From positions 26,911,716 to 26,975,715 of the forward strand of contig OX465587.1 of assembly GCA_950022655.1 (NCBI GenBank): DNA of 64,000 nt, written 5' to 3'. A model generated the notes under the pieces. It was not told the origin of the DNA. It did no database searches and saw only the letters and a program-made list of their open reading frames with translations. Of this stretch, positions 35,431 through 46,348 are shown piece after piece; position 1 is the first letter of the stretch, and the number at the start of each line of letters is the position of its first letter. This stretch comes from Alentia gelatinosa (lineage: Eukaryota; Annelida; Polychaeta; Phyllodocida; Polynoidae). The translations under genes were made by a program, and so were the position numbers.

Positions 35431-37485
35431 CCGCTATGAGTCACTCTGCGTCATTCACATCCTAATCGCCAGCCAGGTGTGGGCAGCCCCTGTGCAGTAA
35501 CCGTAACCTGCCAATCAGTGCAGCAAACATGGCTTGACGAACTATTACTCTGTATCGGGAATTTCCAGCCATCATCTTCAATATGGGCAGGTTTCCAGTG
35601 ACCAATAAATAACTCAACAACTGTCATTGACTTCCTATAATATACATTTGATCCGGATCAATTGTAGTAACAGTGTACATAATATGCGCGTGTACATGGT
35701 ATTCTCAAAATAAATCTTTTTTGTTAAAATTATTTTTATAGCCTCCCTACCAGCTTTCTAAAATTCTGAATACTATTCTCAGATGGAATATCATGATTAG
35801 CTCTATTCAGGAATGATAGTCCAATCCTGTAATTGAGTTCCCTTGGGCGGACAAAAGCAACTATTTCTGTTGGGGTTTTTTTCATGCAAAGTACAGTTGG
35901 TAGTGGAGCCCATGAGGAGAATCGGTAGTTTAACAGTCACTCTTAAAATCAGTGGTCAGTTTCCATTCACCGACATCCTGCCTACCGACAGAGTTTTGGA
36001 GCTAGGAGATTTTTCTTCAACTCAGTTTGAGTTTATTTGTGATCTATATTGTTTTCAAAACTGTTGGTACTAAAACAGCTTGCACTCACTCTCCGCCAAC
36101 CCGCTAAAGGTCTAACACCTCGACACGTTCCCTCGGCAGCACTGCTGATGCCTCACATCAGAAAGCTGCCCTCATTCCATGATGTGAAGCTCGTTGTTCT
36201 TTTATGGGTGATTGATTCTGCACTCAGAGACCAGAAAGACGCTCAATCCATTTTAGACGCTGACTTTATAAAAGCAGTGAACGATCATCAGACACAAGCA
36301 GAATCCTCTGTCGACATGTCTGTGTGGGTGTCCGTGTGTGGTCATGATGGTGTGTGTTTGTGTGCTGACTTGTCTGTGTCTGTTGGGTATGCGGTATGCG
36401 TGTAATTTTGTCTGTCTTTAATTTGTTCTTGTATTAATGTAAATGTAACATCACGGAAATGTCAGTTTCTGTATGTTTGTATTCCGCGTATATATATATA
36501 TATACATGTCTCCTTGGGTGTAAATAAGGTTGTTCATTTGGAGTCGAAGTCATACTCCTGCTTCTGTACAAAGATTTATGAAAATCCTGTTCTCTGCTAG
36601 TTATAGTAATGTACACATTTACGCCACTATCTGAATATTGCAAACTCTGTACATAGGGGAAACCCCTGTTATTTTGGTTTATTTTGCTGATCGTTCATGA
36701 CATTGAAGTCCATGACATATGGAAAATCCAATATTATATTAGCAAAGATAGAGATAAGAATATTTCGATCCAGCGGAACACTTGGAAGGAAATGGCTTTT
36801 ACTAAAAATTATATTGCCAATCTTTATGGAACACCCTTCCCAAAATGTGATTGGTTATTGTTTGAAGAATTAGATATGACTCGGGAGTATATGATTACTA
36901 TATGCCCAATGGCAAAGTCCGAATGGCAAAATATGGAACACTGTTCCGTACGCATTGACTAAAATATTAGTTGTTAAGCCAAATCAATTTAATTATGCCA
37001 GTATGTCTGTCTGTCGGTTTCCGACTGTACCATACCTTCTTAAATGTCAGTAAATGTCAGTATTCTATATTTTTTTCATAACATATATTCGGTCTGGAAA
37101 TTGTTGCCAAAGACCCTTATTCTAGGTTCATGTACTCTTACACCAAAAACCAAACAGAGTCTAATAATGTCAGCGTGTAGAGTCCATTATTGACATGCTC
37201 TTTGCAAAGCCGATTTCCTTTATTTTGAAAATAGCGACATGTTTTACTGAAGTATGTATTCCATGGCTGCACCCCTCCAGGGCGCACCGACCACCTGTTA
37301 CTTAGGACAAACACTGATAAAGATCAGTCGATCCACAGAACTGCGATCACGTTGTGCAGGCTTCATCACAAATTAACCATCGACTTCTTCTCCTTGGGAC
37401 GTTTCCAGTTATTAGCATATACCTCTGGCCGAACATCTATGAAATACTACCTGCTGCTAAGGGTGCAGTAATATCTAACTAGGAG
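35430..37485. other. No recognisable gene apart from a solo repeat arm
   Basis: Plus frames at 36049-36405 (118 codons) and 36684-36962 (92 codons) have ordinary residue composition, but I recognise no domain. They could be exon remnants or chance. Confidence 0.4.
37416..37475 (+). repeat. Solo arm of the 13000-13386 element family
   Basis: ATATACCTCTGGCCGAACAT, CTATGAAATACTACC and GCTAAGGGTGCAGTA match the arms at 13000 and 13386. Confidence 0.5.
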
Positions 37486-37489
37486 CAAA

Positions 37490-38730
37490 TCTTCTTTTTT
37501 TTCGAAAAACAAAAGCAGTTCTTACACTAGGTTAGATGGTTACAATTTTGTTACATAGTCGGTATCCGTTAACATATGATATATGATAACTCACATTTTA
37601 CAGAATAGAGGTAAGAGATTAGGAAATAATGTTATAAGATGGATCAGGATTATACTCTCACGCCAGTCAAACTCTGAATACATTGTTTTTACCTCTTTTT
37701 TAAATATTCAATATGATTCACCACGCTGAATCGGTATAATCAATTTGTTCCAAAGTACTTGACCCCTAAAAACGGACTTTGCTGGCAATGACTACAATTG
37801 ACTCTTTCTATCTTAAATCTAACTCTTCTATCACTTCTAGTCCTCCTAACTGATAAATCCAAGTTAATATCATCCTGAGACCATTTAAACATTACATTTA
37901 ATACCTGCATACATCTTTTGTTGACCAAGTAATCTAAACCGACAGATTGGTGCATTTCTTTTACATTTTGCCTCTTATTTCAGTTTTTTCTTATTATTCT
38001 CATAGCCCTATTCTGGTTGACTTGAAGGGAATGAACATTCTTTAAAGAGAACCATCAATAATGAAAGCACAATACTCAAGAGTTGGACGTATAAAAGAAG
38101 TATAGATCAAAGTAGCAGTATCACTCGATATACAACTTCTAGTTTTGCTCAACTAAAATAAACTGCTATTAGCATTCTTATTAAAAACTTTCACATAATT
38201 GTTAAAATCTACTTTAAAATAGATGGTAACACCAAAGTACGTATACTTATCAGTAACATCAATACATTCATTACCACATCGTATAGCAGGGCAGTCAATA
38301 TATTTAAGTTTACAGGGAGAGGCATACAGGTCACACCATCTTAGTGTCATTGAAGTTAATTGTCAAACCATTAGTTTGACACCACTTATTGGCCTTCACT
38401 AACGAGGATTGCAGAGCCGACCATACATTATAATAGTCTGAACCACATGTATACAAAACAAGCTCGTCGGCATACTGTAAGAAGGACGACTCATTAACAT
38501 CAATACACATGTCATTAACAAAAAGATTAAATAACAGTGGGCTTACAACAGAACCCTGAGGCACTCCAAAACAATTTTTACACAGAGACGACACCATGCC
38601 ATTAATCTTCTCTCGTTGTTCCCGTAGAAAGAGATATGATTTCAACAAGTCGACGACTTTACGTCTTAAGCAGGTCAACGTATATTGAAGCACTATAATC
38701 ACTAATGGTATATAATGGTATGTTCATTAT
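37490..38730 (-). pseudogene. CR1/Jockey-like non-LTR retrotransposon ORF2, 3' half, degenerate
   Basis: On the minus strand, 38702-38331 encodes the reverse transcriptase palm: a GVPQGSVVSPLLFNLFVNDM block and a catalytic box reading YADE where active enzymes have YADD. A frameshift near 38340 leads into 38350-38153, with the DKYTYFGVTI motif of the thumb region. Further pieces follow in other frames: RPTLEYC near 38090, a LQVNQNRAMRIIRK-like block near 38000, and RTRSDRRVRFK with a final tryptophan-containing segment at 37955-37690. An A-rich run on the minus strand at 37490-37503 may be the tail. Block order matches the C-terminal half of non-LTR ORF2 proteins. Several frame breaks and the altered box make it inactive, and the 5' half is absent (typical 5' truncation). 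Confidence 0.85.
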
Positions 38731-38756
38731 GGGTGAATGAGCATGCAATTGTAAAT

Positions 38757-39034
38757 GAATAAGAATATAAGGTTTGGTTTAGATTCAGTCTATGGATAGT
38801 TTTCTGTAACCTAATTAAACCGAGTCAACCTGCTATTTCTGCAACCACCTGAGTCTAGGATCCAAACCTTACAAGCACCAGTGGGTCAATGAGGTATGAC
38901 CCTGAGACACTGGCACCCTACTCGTTTTCCACTATCACAGTGAATAGCACGCAGAAAGTGAATGGATGGTTTTCTGGAGGCACGCTGGAAGTGTATATAT
39001 GTGGCCACTCTAACCTCTGGGTGATGTATATAAT
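38757..39034 (+). repeat. Dispersed repeat, copy 2
   Basis: Collinear with 2401-2693. It lies immediately beyond the 5' truncation point of the CR1-like relic. Confidence 0.75.
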
Positions 39035-39614
39035 ATATAGCATGTGCAAGCAGTGTCAGTAATTTACACATAGGAAATAATAGTGAAATTTGTAATAAAA
39101 AATATTTCAAATCATTTTAGGGCAAATGATATTTGTCGATACCTATTTTGTTCATTTAACAGCATTCAAATAGACTGTTTGGTTTAAAAAAATACAACTA
39201 TAAACTATTATAAAGATGTCCAAAGACGGGTAGAATTTATGGCAACAGAAATTGTACCATGGGAGTATTAAGTCGATATTGCATCAGAAATCGGAATAAA
39301 TCGTCAACCTAGTTTGGCTGGTGGAAGAGGAACTTAGGGGTTCTGCCTCACTCCGACATATCCAGTTGATTTTTGAGAGCACACATGAACCAGCATGTCC
39401 AGCACCGATCTAATCAATCACAATTTAGGTGCTCCTCCACCAGAAAAATGTGCAGGTCCACCCTCATAGGATCGTTCGAACTTTTCACACGCACATTTCG
39501 GATAGAATCGGGCCTCTGGTGGATTTACACTTAAACATCACCAGATATTGCCATACAAACAAAACAATCAACCTCGACCACTGATGACATATCCCTCCAA
39601 TATATATGTCAAAA

Positions 39615-39830
39615 GAAAGCAGTTACGTCACTAAACAGACTGAACATATGAAGTAATGATGTCAGCACATCCTGAATAGTCAAAAACTGAGCACATGAAG
39701 AAATGAAGTCACCATATCCCGTGTAAACATAGACTGAGCACAAAAAGCAATGATACCACCATATCCCGGGTAGTAGCAGACTGAGCAGATGAAGCAATGA
39801 AGTCACCACATCATTGGTGGTCAGAGAATG
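39615..39830 (-). repeat. Minisatellite of about 47 bp, four copies
   Basis: ACTGAGCACATGAAG at about 39640, 39687, 39733 and 39781, each followed by AATGAAGTCACCA and a TATCCCG block. Confidence 0.75.
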
Positions 39831-40149
39831 AGCCCATTTTTCTTATATTCTTTATTGGTCCGGCTATATACCCGTTCAGCTGTGAGGCTGGTTTGAATAC
39901 GGCAACACGTCTAATGATGACATCACATGTGTCAAAGCACGCTGGTTCTCTGCTGGCGTCATTAGCTGTAGACTCTGTCTGTCTCAGATCGTCTCTTTCA
40001 ATTAGGCTGTAATTAGGCGAGCTATGCGCGTGCTAGGCGGGGTATAGCGACAGGAGGTGGGGGTAGAAGCGCGGCAGTCGTCAGAAGAGGCACTTGCCGG
40101 TCACAGAGCCCAGAGGAAGCGCTACATAGTCTCTAATTTACATCGTTTG

Positions 40150-40345
40150 ATCAGTAACCCAGCTCTACCGAGCACTGCCGAGCACCACCGAGCCCTGCCG
40201 GCCATTGCCGAGTACTGCCGAGCACTGCCACCATTTCCGAGCACTGCCGGGCACTACCGAGCACTGCCGGGCAATGCCGAACACTGCCAGACACTGTCGG
40301 CCACTGCCGAGCACTGCCAGACATGACCGAGCACTGCCTCTCTTC
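40150..40345 (+). repeat. 10 bp minisatellite (GAGCACTGCC)
   Basis: About 19 degenerate units. Frames in several phases on both strands are caused by it. Confidence 0.9.
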
Positions 40346-40975
40346 GACCAAACTGTCATCCCTTTCTTTTACAGCACTTTGACTGTTCCTAGTAGCCACC
40401 CCTCTGTACCAAGCTTTGTTGTATAATGGACTATCCCATACCACTCATCGGCAACATCACTTCGAGTGTTCGATGATGTTTTACCAACTCCTTGTAACGG
40501 ATAAGAATGCGTAATGACCAACTCCTGAGGTATCTAACATGGGGCATTCACTTGATTCAGTTAAAATAGCTTAAATATGTACAATCAATCGATAACAACA
40601 AGTTCAGTGGCGCTCCCAAAGTACACCGACTGACAGTGACGTTGGCGCCGCCAAGTGAGACATGCTGAACTACAATACATTTTGTTTATCTGTGTTTCAC
40701 CCGCGGACATCGGCGAGGGATCGTGTTGTTATCAGCTATTTTGTTGATTATTTTCTGTGTCTGTGTCTACACCTTCCTATATGTTTATCACCCTCTTCAT
40801 ACATGATAGTCTATGATTTGCGCTATTTGTATCTACGGCCAGGGTTATATTAGCGTTGAACCATAGAAATGGTGCTACCATTTTGTTTTTATGATACCTA
40901 TGCTGGTCTCGCAGGCAACGCGATAAATCTGGTTAGCGAGCCAAAAAATGTATATGGCCACAGTGGACACAAACA

Positions 40976-41036
40976 TTATACACTACGCCCTAGCAGCGGG
41001 TTTTATTTTATATACGTTCGGCCACAGGTGTATAGT
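40976..41036 (-). repeat. Solo arm of the 13000-13386 element family
   Basis: On the minus strand TATACACCTGTGGCCGAACG is followed by AAACCCGCTGCTAGGGCG, matching the arm consensus with more substitutions. Confidence 0.45.
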
Positions 41037-41214
41037 AATGAAATAATTGTTCACTTAATATGTAATTTGAGACCAGCGGAGAGCTTTTGAGGCGTCGCCA
41101 CTTCAACAATTTTGCTGACATTGTCATACATTGGGCATCAGAATCTATACGTAATAATAGTTTTAATAGCACTCTGACGTCTGAATTTTACATGTTACCA
41201 CTACACTACTCATT

Positions 41215-41480
41215 ATTCAATTCTCAGCTTTGCCTCACCCTAGTATTTTTCTCCAAAGGCTTAACCATAGGAACTCAAACTCCACGACTGTAAAGGTAGT
41301 GTACCCAATGCTTAATGGCTAATCGGGTGATTTATTCAATTAAATTATAATGTTAAATGGGGTGAGATAAAATCATAAACCCATTCAATGAAATAAACTT
41401 GGTCTGCACTCCACCTCGTTTGACTGCAGTGTAAATCACTCAGCTTCACTTCGTGAATTACTCTTCGGAGTAACATTATA
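41215..41480. repeat. Rearranged copy of the 23525-23660 repeat
   Basis: Contains the direct block GTATTTTTCTCCAAAGGCTT and, about 150 bp later, an inverted block (ACTCCACCTCGTTTGACTGC) next to a direct CTTCACTTCGTGAATTACTC. Confidence 0.5.
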
Positions 41481-41656
41481 CGAATAGAATCAGTCAGGGA
41501 CTAAAAGATAATCAAATTTCTCAACGTGAAATCCATTCTAAATATTGAAAAAAAAACATGAAGTGAAAAACAGCAAGAAATAAGAAAGCATAATTTGAGG
41601 ATATTAGGAAACAGTGATGAGGCGTGTAACGACTCCTATCACGACTGCATTACTGA

Positions 41657-42072
41657 CCTGGGGGTCGTTGCTTATGTTTTGTGGTATCGTTGGCTATAAG
41701 CGGATCGCAAATTTATTTTTATGGTTACTTTAACAATCCGACTGAAATAGCGTTGCTCCTGTAATATTGAATTGTATCTCGCGGTATCGCTAATTTTTTA
41801 CGATGTGATAGAAATACAACACATTAAGGGTATCATCTTTATTCGATTAAAGAACTAACAAATCTTCCACTGTCTCATTCAACATGTTCCCCCGAACGTA
41901 ATGTATCGAGCTATCACAATATAACAATTAGCGATATCGCGTGACTATAGGGATACAATCCGATATTACCGGAGCAATACTTTTCTAGTCGGATCGTTAA
42001 AGCAATCATAAAAACAAATTACGATTACAGCCAACGATACCACAAAAACGGGAACAATACCCCCTCCCCTGG
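41657..42072. mobile_element. Long-TIR foldback/MITE, about 416 bp
   Basis: The left arm (41657-41815) and right arm (41915-42072) are inverted copies over about 150 bp: GTGGTATCGTTGGCT, AACAATCCGACT, TTGCTCCTGTAATAT and TATCGCTAATT each have a reverse-complement partner in the same spacing. About 100 bp of unique AT-rich sequence separates the arms. There is no coding potential. Confidence 0.75.
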
Positions 42073-42574
42073 TTGGGAAGCAATTTGGTTTCTAATTTTC
42101 CTTTCAACTGAGAAATCATATTTTGAAGATATCCTCGTATTTTAGGTAAAGTTCATATCCCGGTTTCTGTAATGCACTTTGCGTTATGCAAAGTTTATGT
42201 TCTGTTTTCTGACCAGTCTCTCTACAGACAGTTTACGCCACGTACGTTGAGCTATGTAAATTTCGATGTAACGTGAGCTAATAACTCCTGAATCCTATTA
42301 GAACACTTAGACTCCATGATGAGGTCTTCATGTATGCGGTGTTTGGGGGTCACTTAAGTGGTATCAATTATAAGCTTCTCGGAAAATTGAGAAACAGCGA
42401 ACTTGAAGGTACTACCCGCGTGAACAGGAGGAACAAATATGGAATCGATGGGTGGACAGTCACACCGACGGTGGATGGGACGATGGGACAGGTACACCAC
42501 CGGTGGACGCTGTGACGTCACGATTCGGCTATGAATACAACAAGCGCTGGCCAATACACTTAGTCTGGTGCACC

Positions 42575-42885
42575 AGGGACCTGTTTCACTAGTTTCGTGA
42601 CATGTCTGTGACACCATACAGACATTGGGGTTGTCTAGTTTCGTGACAGCACAAGTAGCTGCCCTTGGGAAAAGACAGACCTCACACATAAGAATTAGAC
42701 AAATCTACATTTCATGGACCTGTTTCACTAGTTTCGTGATATAAGTGTTAGACAGACATGAAAAGGGGCACCAATAGTGCAAGCAAGAACGGACAAAACG
42801 AAGTCTAATTTCTAATTCTTATCAAACTGGACACACCATCTAGACGCCATCTAGACATGTCACAAAACTAGTGAAACAGGTCCCT
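42575..42885. mobile_element. MITE with 33 bp TIRs and internal TIR copies
   Basis: AGGGACCTGTTTCACTAGTT opens the element and its reverse complement closes it, with 33 bp arms and one mismatch. The same motif recurs inside at about 42716 (GGACCTGTTTCACTAGTT) and partly at 42636 (CTAGTTTCGTGACA), suggesting nested insertion or internal duplication. No target duplication could be recognised. Confidence 0.7.
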
Positions 42886-43067
42886 AATTCTCTGAGCGCG
42901 GTCACTAGCTGATATGAGTCTACCTTATCTGTATGGTAATATAGACCAGTCATTAGGAATGCTGAACTTCTGATGATCTATTGTACATGTTTATTATTAC
43001 AATAAGACGAGTTTAATGCTTCAGCACTCTAATTCACGGTGTTGTCGTCACGGAACGCGACGGTTAG

Positions 43068-43088
43068 TATATATATATATATATATAA
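43068..43088. repeat. (TA)n microsatellite at the left end of the Ngaro-like element
   Basis: A short TA run directly abuts repeat B2. With the tract at 47576-47620 it is most simply read as one microsatellite split by the insertion. Confidence 0.85.
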
Positions 43089-43164
43089 GTTATGGAGACG
43101 AAGTATAAGTGAAGTACAAGACAACGAGTAATTGTAGTTTGGTGAGTATAACAAACACCAGGCC
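43083..43164 (-). repeat. Split direct repeat B2 (3' end of the Ngaro-like element)
   Basis: This is the terminal B copy. Its outer edge merges with the (TA)n tract at 43068-43086. A 90 bp stretch with no copy elsewhere (43165-43254) separates it from A2. Confidence 0.92.
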
Positions 43165-43254
43165 CTAACCTTTATTACTGGAAGTACAATCCTTGGAACC
43201 TCAGTATTACAAAGTACACAACTGAGTAACTTAGACCTGAAATTAAAAATTTAA

Positions 43255-43458
43255 ATTTAAAATTTATAGGTCTGATCCTGAAGACATGCAAAGGTAGAGT
43301 GACGAATGCGCATCACGGCAACCGCCAATAGAACTATTGACGCAAGATAAACAGTAACCGCTATACCATAGTGACGCCATAGCAACTCGCTAGGTGGCGA
43401 CGGTAGTAGCTTAGTCTAATAATTATACATGTATAAACTGGGAGTTATACAGTCATAT
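43255..43458 (-). repeat. Split direct repeat A2 (internal copy)
   Basis: This is the second 204 bp A copy. It lies directly against B1, sharing the bases ATAT at 43455-43458. The B1/A2 junction recreates the joined ends of the circular intermediate. Confidence 0.92.
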
Positions 43459-43536
43459 AAGTTATGGAGACGAAGTATAAGTGAAGTACAAGACAACGAG
43501 TAATTGTAGTTTGGTGAGTATAACAAACACCAGGCC
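43455..43536 (-). repeat. Split direct repeat B1 (internal copy)
   Basis: This 82 bp repeat is identical by eye to 43083-43164. It starts with ATATAAGTTATGG on the plus strand and lies about 50 bp beyond the tyrosine recombinase stop. Confidence 0.92.
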
Positions 43537-43589
43537 AAGAACCGCCAAACACAATTACGAATTTTGTGAATAATTAGACAAGAACGATT

Positions 43590-44438
43590 TCATTGTTGAA
43601 ACCTCAGAGAGGGATTCAGTATTATGTAGGTATCTATAAACTGAGGCCGATTTCCAATTTCCTTTAGATTAATCACCTCAATCGGCATACCCAAGTCTTT
43701 TAAAAACGTGGCCCCACCATGGCGTAGGGAATGAGTAGATACGTTACCCGTGATACCACATTGTTTTGATAAACTCTTTAACCTTGAGTTGAAGTATCCA
43801 TAAGACATAGGCTTTTTACCCAAACTTATCAACGGTAAGGATAAACTTTTACGATAAATCAGTTGAACTACGATTTTGTAGACACACAAAAACGACCCTG
43901 GAATTGAGTGGATAAAAATGTCAAAAGGGTCAAGACCGAATTGGTCAGTCTTACTTGTACGAATATGTATTTTGATAACCGACGAATCCATGGTTAAGTC
44001 CCCAATAAGTAGATTGTGGGGTGATATCGTTACATGTGATTTTCTCAGTAATCCACGAAAACATAGAACCACAGCTAACCAGAAATTCAAGTCATCTGAA
44101 TTTCCCAAGTCCAAATTACGGTAAATATTTTGTAAATCTTGAACTTTAAAAGGGTAACGAGAATTATCCCTTGCGATAAAAGATCTATGAATACCTTTGA
44201 TAACCATCTTTAATCTGAAATCATTGGAATGATCCAGATAACCCAACATTTTTTGCTTCCACCAGATGGCTGAAAGATAATTTTTTATCGATACTGGCGA
44301 TAAAAAATCCGATAAATATGAAGCACACCAGCAAGCCTGAGTAGGATTGCAAGGAAATGGTTTGAGATTAAATTTATCACAAAAACGTGAATAACAATTT
44401 AATTGATTTACCCTGGATTTGTTAGTGGCGATTGACAT
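43590..44438 (-). CDS. Tyrosine recombinase (integrase) of the Ngaro-like element
   Basis: The protein is about 282 residues from the ATG at 44438; the frame is open upstream to a TGA inside the end of the reverse transcriptase gene. Numbering from an upstream GTG (44444), it has the tyrosine recombinase signature: GLLR (Arg134), a beta-hairpin lysine in TSKTDQ (Lys165), HSLR (His238 and Arg241) and the nucleophile Tyr273 in FIDTYI. The position usually His or Trp in the second box reads IGNRP, so it is Asn/Arg here. That may lower activity or be lineage-specific. Such enzymes integrate the circular DNA intermediate without target duplication. The length is typical for the catalytic part, and no stop or frameshift is seen. 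Confidence 0.92.
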   Translation of the reverse strand: MSIATNKSRVNQLNCYSRFCDKFNLKPFPCNPTQACWCASYLSDFLSPVSIKNYLSAIWWKQKMLGYLDHSNDFRLKMVIKGIHRSFIARDNSRYPFKVQDLQNIYRNLDLGNSDDLNFWLAVVLCFRGLLRKSHVTISPHNLLIGDLTMDSSVIKIHIRTSKTDQFGLDPFDIFIHSIPGSFLCVYKIVVQLIYRKSLSLPLISLGKKPMSYGYFNSRLKSLSKQCGITGNVSTHSLRHGGATFLKDLGMPIEVINLKEIGNRPQFIDTYIILNPSLRFQQ

Positions 44439-44482
44439 TGCCACGGATAGGAATTTATCCGTTTTATCCTGTACCTCCTGGA

Positions 44483-46291
44483 TTAGGCCTGTAATTCAGA
44501 ACAACACATGTTATGAGTTTTAAGGGTACAAACACATTTCTCGAATACACCGTCGTATTCCAACCTTGATAATTGATCTGCTAACGTATTATCGCTACTT
44601 TTGATATATGTAGCCCAAATATCGATATTATAAATGAAACAAGTCCAAAATATTTCTCGTAACCACGACATACATGTTTTATTTTTGCTTTTACCTGAAT
44701 TTAACATGTATAGGACTTGCATGTTATCCGTAATCACCTCTACTCTCTTGTTGCGATAATTACCGCCCCATCTTTTTAGGCCGATAAGTACAGGCCAGAG
44801 TTCTAATACATTGATATTCATGCCATAAATATCGCTAATGGGTGGTTCTTCCTGATGACCACAATTATTTAAATCTGAAGGGATTTTTTCCCAACTACCG
44901 AAAAAATAATCGCAACCGGCCCAACCGCCGAAACCTTTAAAAGATGAATCAGTGACGATTGGTACATTGTGACATTTTGTGCGTATTAACGATTTACAGT
45001 TAAAAATCCGACAGAAATTTAACCACCATTCTAAGTCTGCCGATAAATCGTCATCGATATTCCTATTAGATTTATAATTCAACTCTTTTATCATGTCGAA
45101 TAGGCGTCTACTAAAAGTTTTACCGCCCTTGACGACTTGAGCGCAAAAAGACATTAATCCGCCCAGCCTTTCTAGGTCCTTTTTATTTACGAACCCTTTT
45201 TCTATAGTTTCTTCTATAGTTTTAGATAGTTTATCGACTTTTTCTTGAGGAAGACTCAATTCCATATGTTCAGAGTTGATTGTTATACCTAGAAATACCG
45301 TATTTCTACATGGATCTGTTACTTTGTTAAAAGATATTTTAAAACCCAATTTCTCAATCGTATCTATGACAATTCCTCTGTCTCTGAGACACTCATCGTA
45401 TGTGGAACCAATAATGAGAAAATCATCGAGATAATTTACCAATCTCTTTACACCTTTAGATTCAGCGATTTTGACTATATAGTTCGAAATCGTGCTAAAA
45501 ATATTGGGAGCGCATTTTAGGCCGAATGCTAACCTGTTGTCTCTGTAGTAATCGTCTTCCCATTTGAAACCTAGAGATTCAGCATTTTTAGGATCAATAT
45601 GTACTGAACGGTAGGCCGATTTTATGTCAACCAAGCACATGTAATCGTCACGATTGAGATAATCTACTGCGGTTTCCACTGAATTGTATGAAAAAGATTC
45701 AAAAGTTTCTTTCATGTGGTCGTTAATTGATTCACCAAAGGGCCTAGAGCAATCCGTGATGGGCCTAAATTTCCCATTTTCTTTTAGGACCCCCCCTAAC
45801 GCATGTACGCATTTAGGCTTTTTCTTTACTTTCGAAATTCTCCCATTTTCTACTTCGGATTTAACCACTTCATCGAATTTTTCACGACAAATTCCTTCCG
45901 TAAGTGATTTATAATTTTCACATTCATATTCCGCCTCACAATCGGAATCGACTATTTTAAAACCATTACGTAGGCCAGACCATAAGAATTCCCTGTCTTT
46001 TGAGTCTATAGAATCGAGCACATTTTCTCCAGTTAAATATACCGCCGATCTACAAGGTTTTAAATCCACCGCGATTTCGTTGACATAGTATATACAGTCA
46101 CATTTACCGTTAATACATTTCTCAGTGACAACAATTTCATCTACACAAACCTTTTTCTTTGTTTCCCCATCGATTTCTTTCTCCGAAGCACGATTGATAG
46201 GAATGTTTACCGTTGCTACTCTATCGCTAGGGGGATTCCCTGCGATTACGTCATTATCGAGCGGGGATCCCTGACGACCAGAAGCGTCCAT
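44483..46291 (-). CDS. Reverse transcriptase/RNase H of the Ngaro-like element
   Basis: The open frame encodes about 602 residues from the first ATG at 46291; a GTG lies 12 bases upstream. Numbering from that GTG, the reverse transcriptase spans roughly residues 165-340. It has VDIKSAY (catalytic Asp226), the FGLKCAP block and the YLDD box (Asp293 and Asp294). The RNase H spans about 447-580, with VTDSS (Asp452), the ELWP glutamate (Glu501), ITDN (Asp526) and a final LADQLSR motif (Asp576). All catalytic positions appear intact. The protein copies element RNA into DNA. The frame is open back to the gag TGA at 46349, so it could be made by readthrough. The tyrosine recombinase frame follows with a slight overlap in another frame. 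Confidence 0.93.
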   Translation of the reverse strand: MDASGRQGSPLDNDVIAGNPPSDRVATVNIPINRASEKEIDGETKKKVCVDEIVVTEKCINGKCDCIYYVNEIAVDLKPCRSAVYLTGENVLDSIDSKDREFLWSGLRNGFKIVDSDCEAEYECENYKSLTEGICREKFDEVVKSEVENGRISKVKKKPKCVHALGGVLKENGKFRPITDCSRPFGESINDHMKETFESFSYNSVETAVDYLNRDDYMCLVDIKSAYRSVHIDPKNAESLGFKWEDDYYRDNRLAFGLKCAPNIFSTISNYIVKIAESKGVKRLVNYLDDFLIIGSTYDECLRDRGIVIDTIEKLGFKISFNKVTDPCRNTVFLGITINSEHMELSLPQEKVDKLSKTIEETIEKGFVNKKDLERLGGLMSFCAQVVKGGKTFSRRLFDMIKELNYKSNRNIDDDLSADLEWWLNFCRIFNCKSLIRTKCHNVPIVTDSSFKGFGGWAGCDYFFGSWEKIPSDLNNCGHQEEPPISDIYGMNINVLELWPVLIGLKRWGGNYRNKRVEVITDNMQVLYMLNSGKSKNKTCMSWLREIFWTCFIYNIDIWATYIKSSDNTLADQLSRLEYDGVFEKCVCTLKTHNMCCSELQA

Positions 46292-46348
46292 AGTTACGGC
46301 CACGCCCCCTATTTTATCGCCTTGAATTTTCCCGCTCGATATATCATT

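Noticed and set aside
36049..36405. 118-codon plus frame
   Set aside because: Composition is protein-like at first but ends in a TGTGTG-rich low-complexity stretch; no domain or splice context.
40150..40345. Regularly spaced short repeats considered as a CRISPR array
   Set aside because: Continuous 10 bp tandem repeat with no spacers, in a eukaryotic context.
43165..43254. Long terminal repeats of a Ty3/Copia-type element
   Set aside because: Repeats are split (A and B) and the integrating enzyme is a tyrosine recombinase; no protease or DDE integrase is seen.
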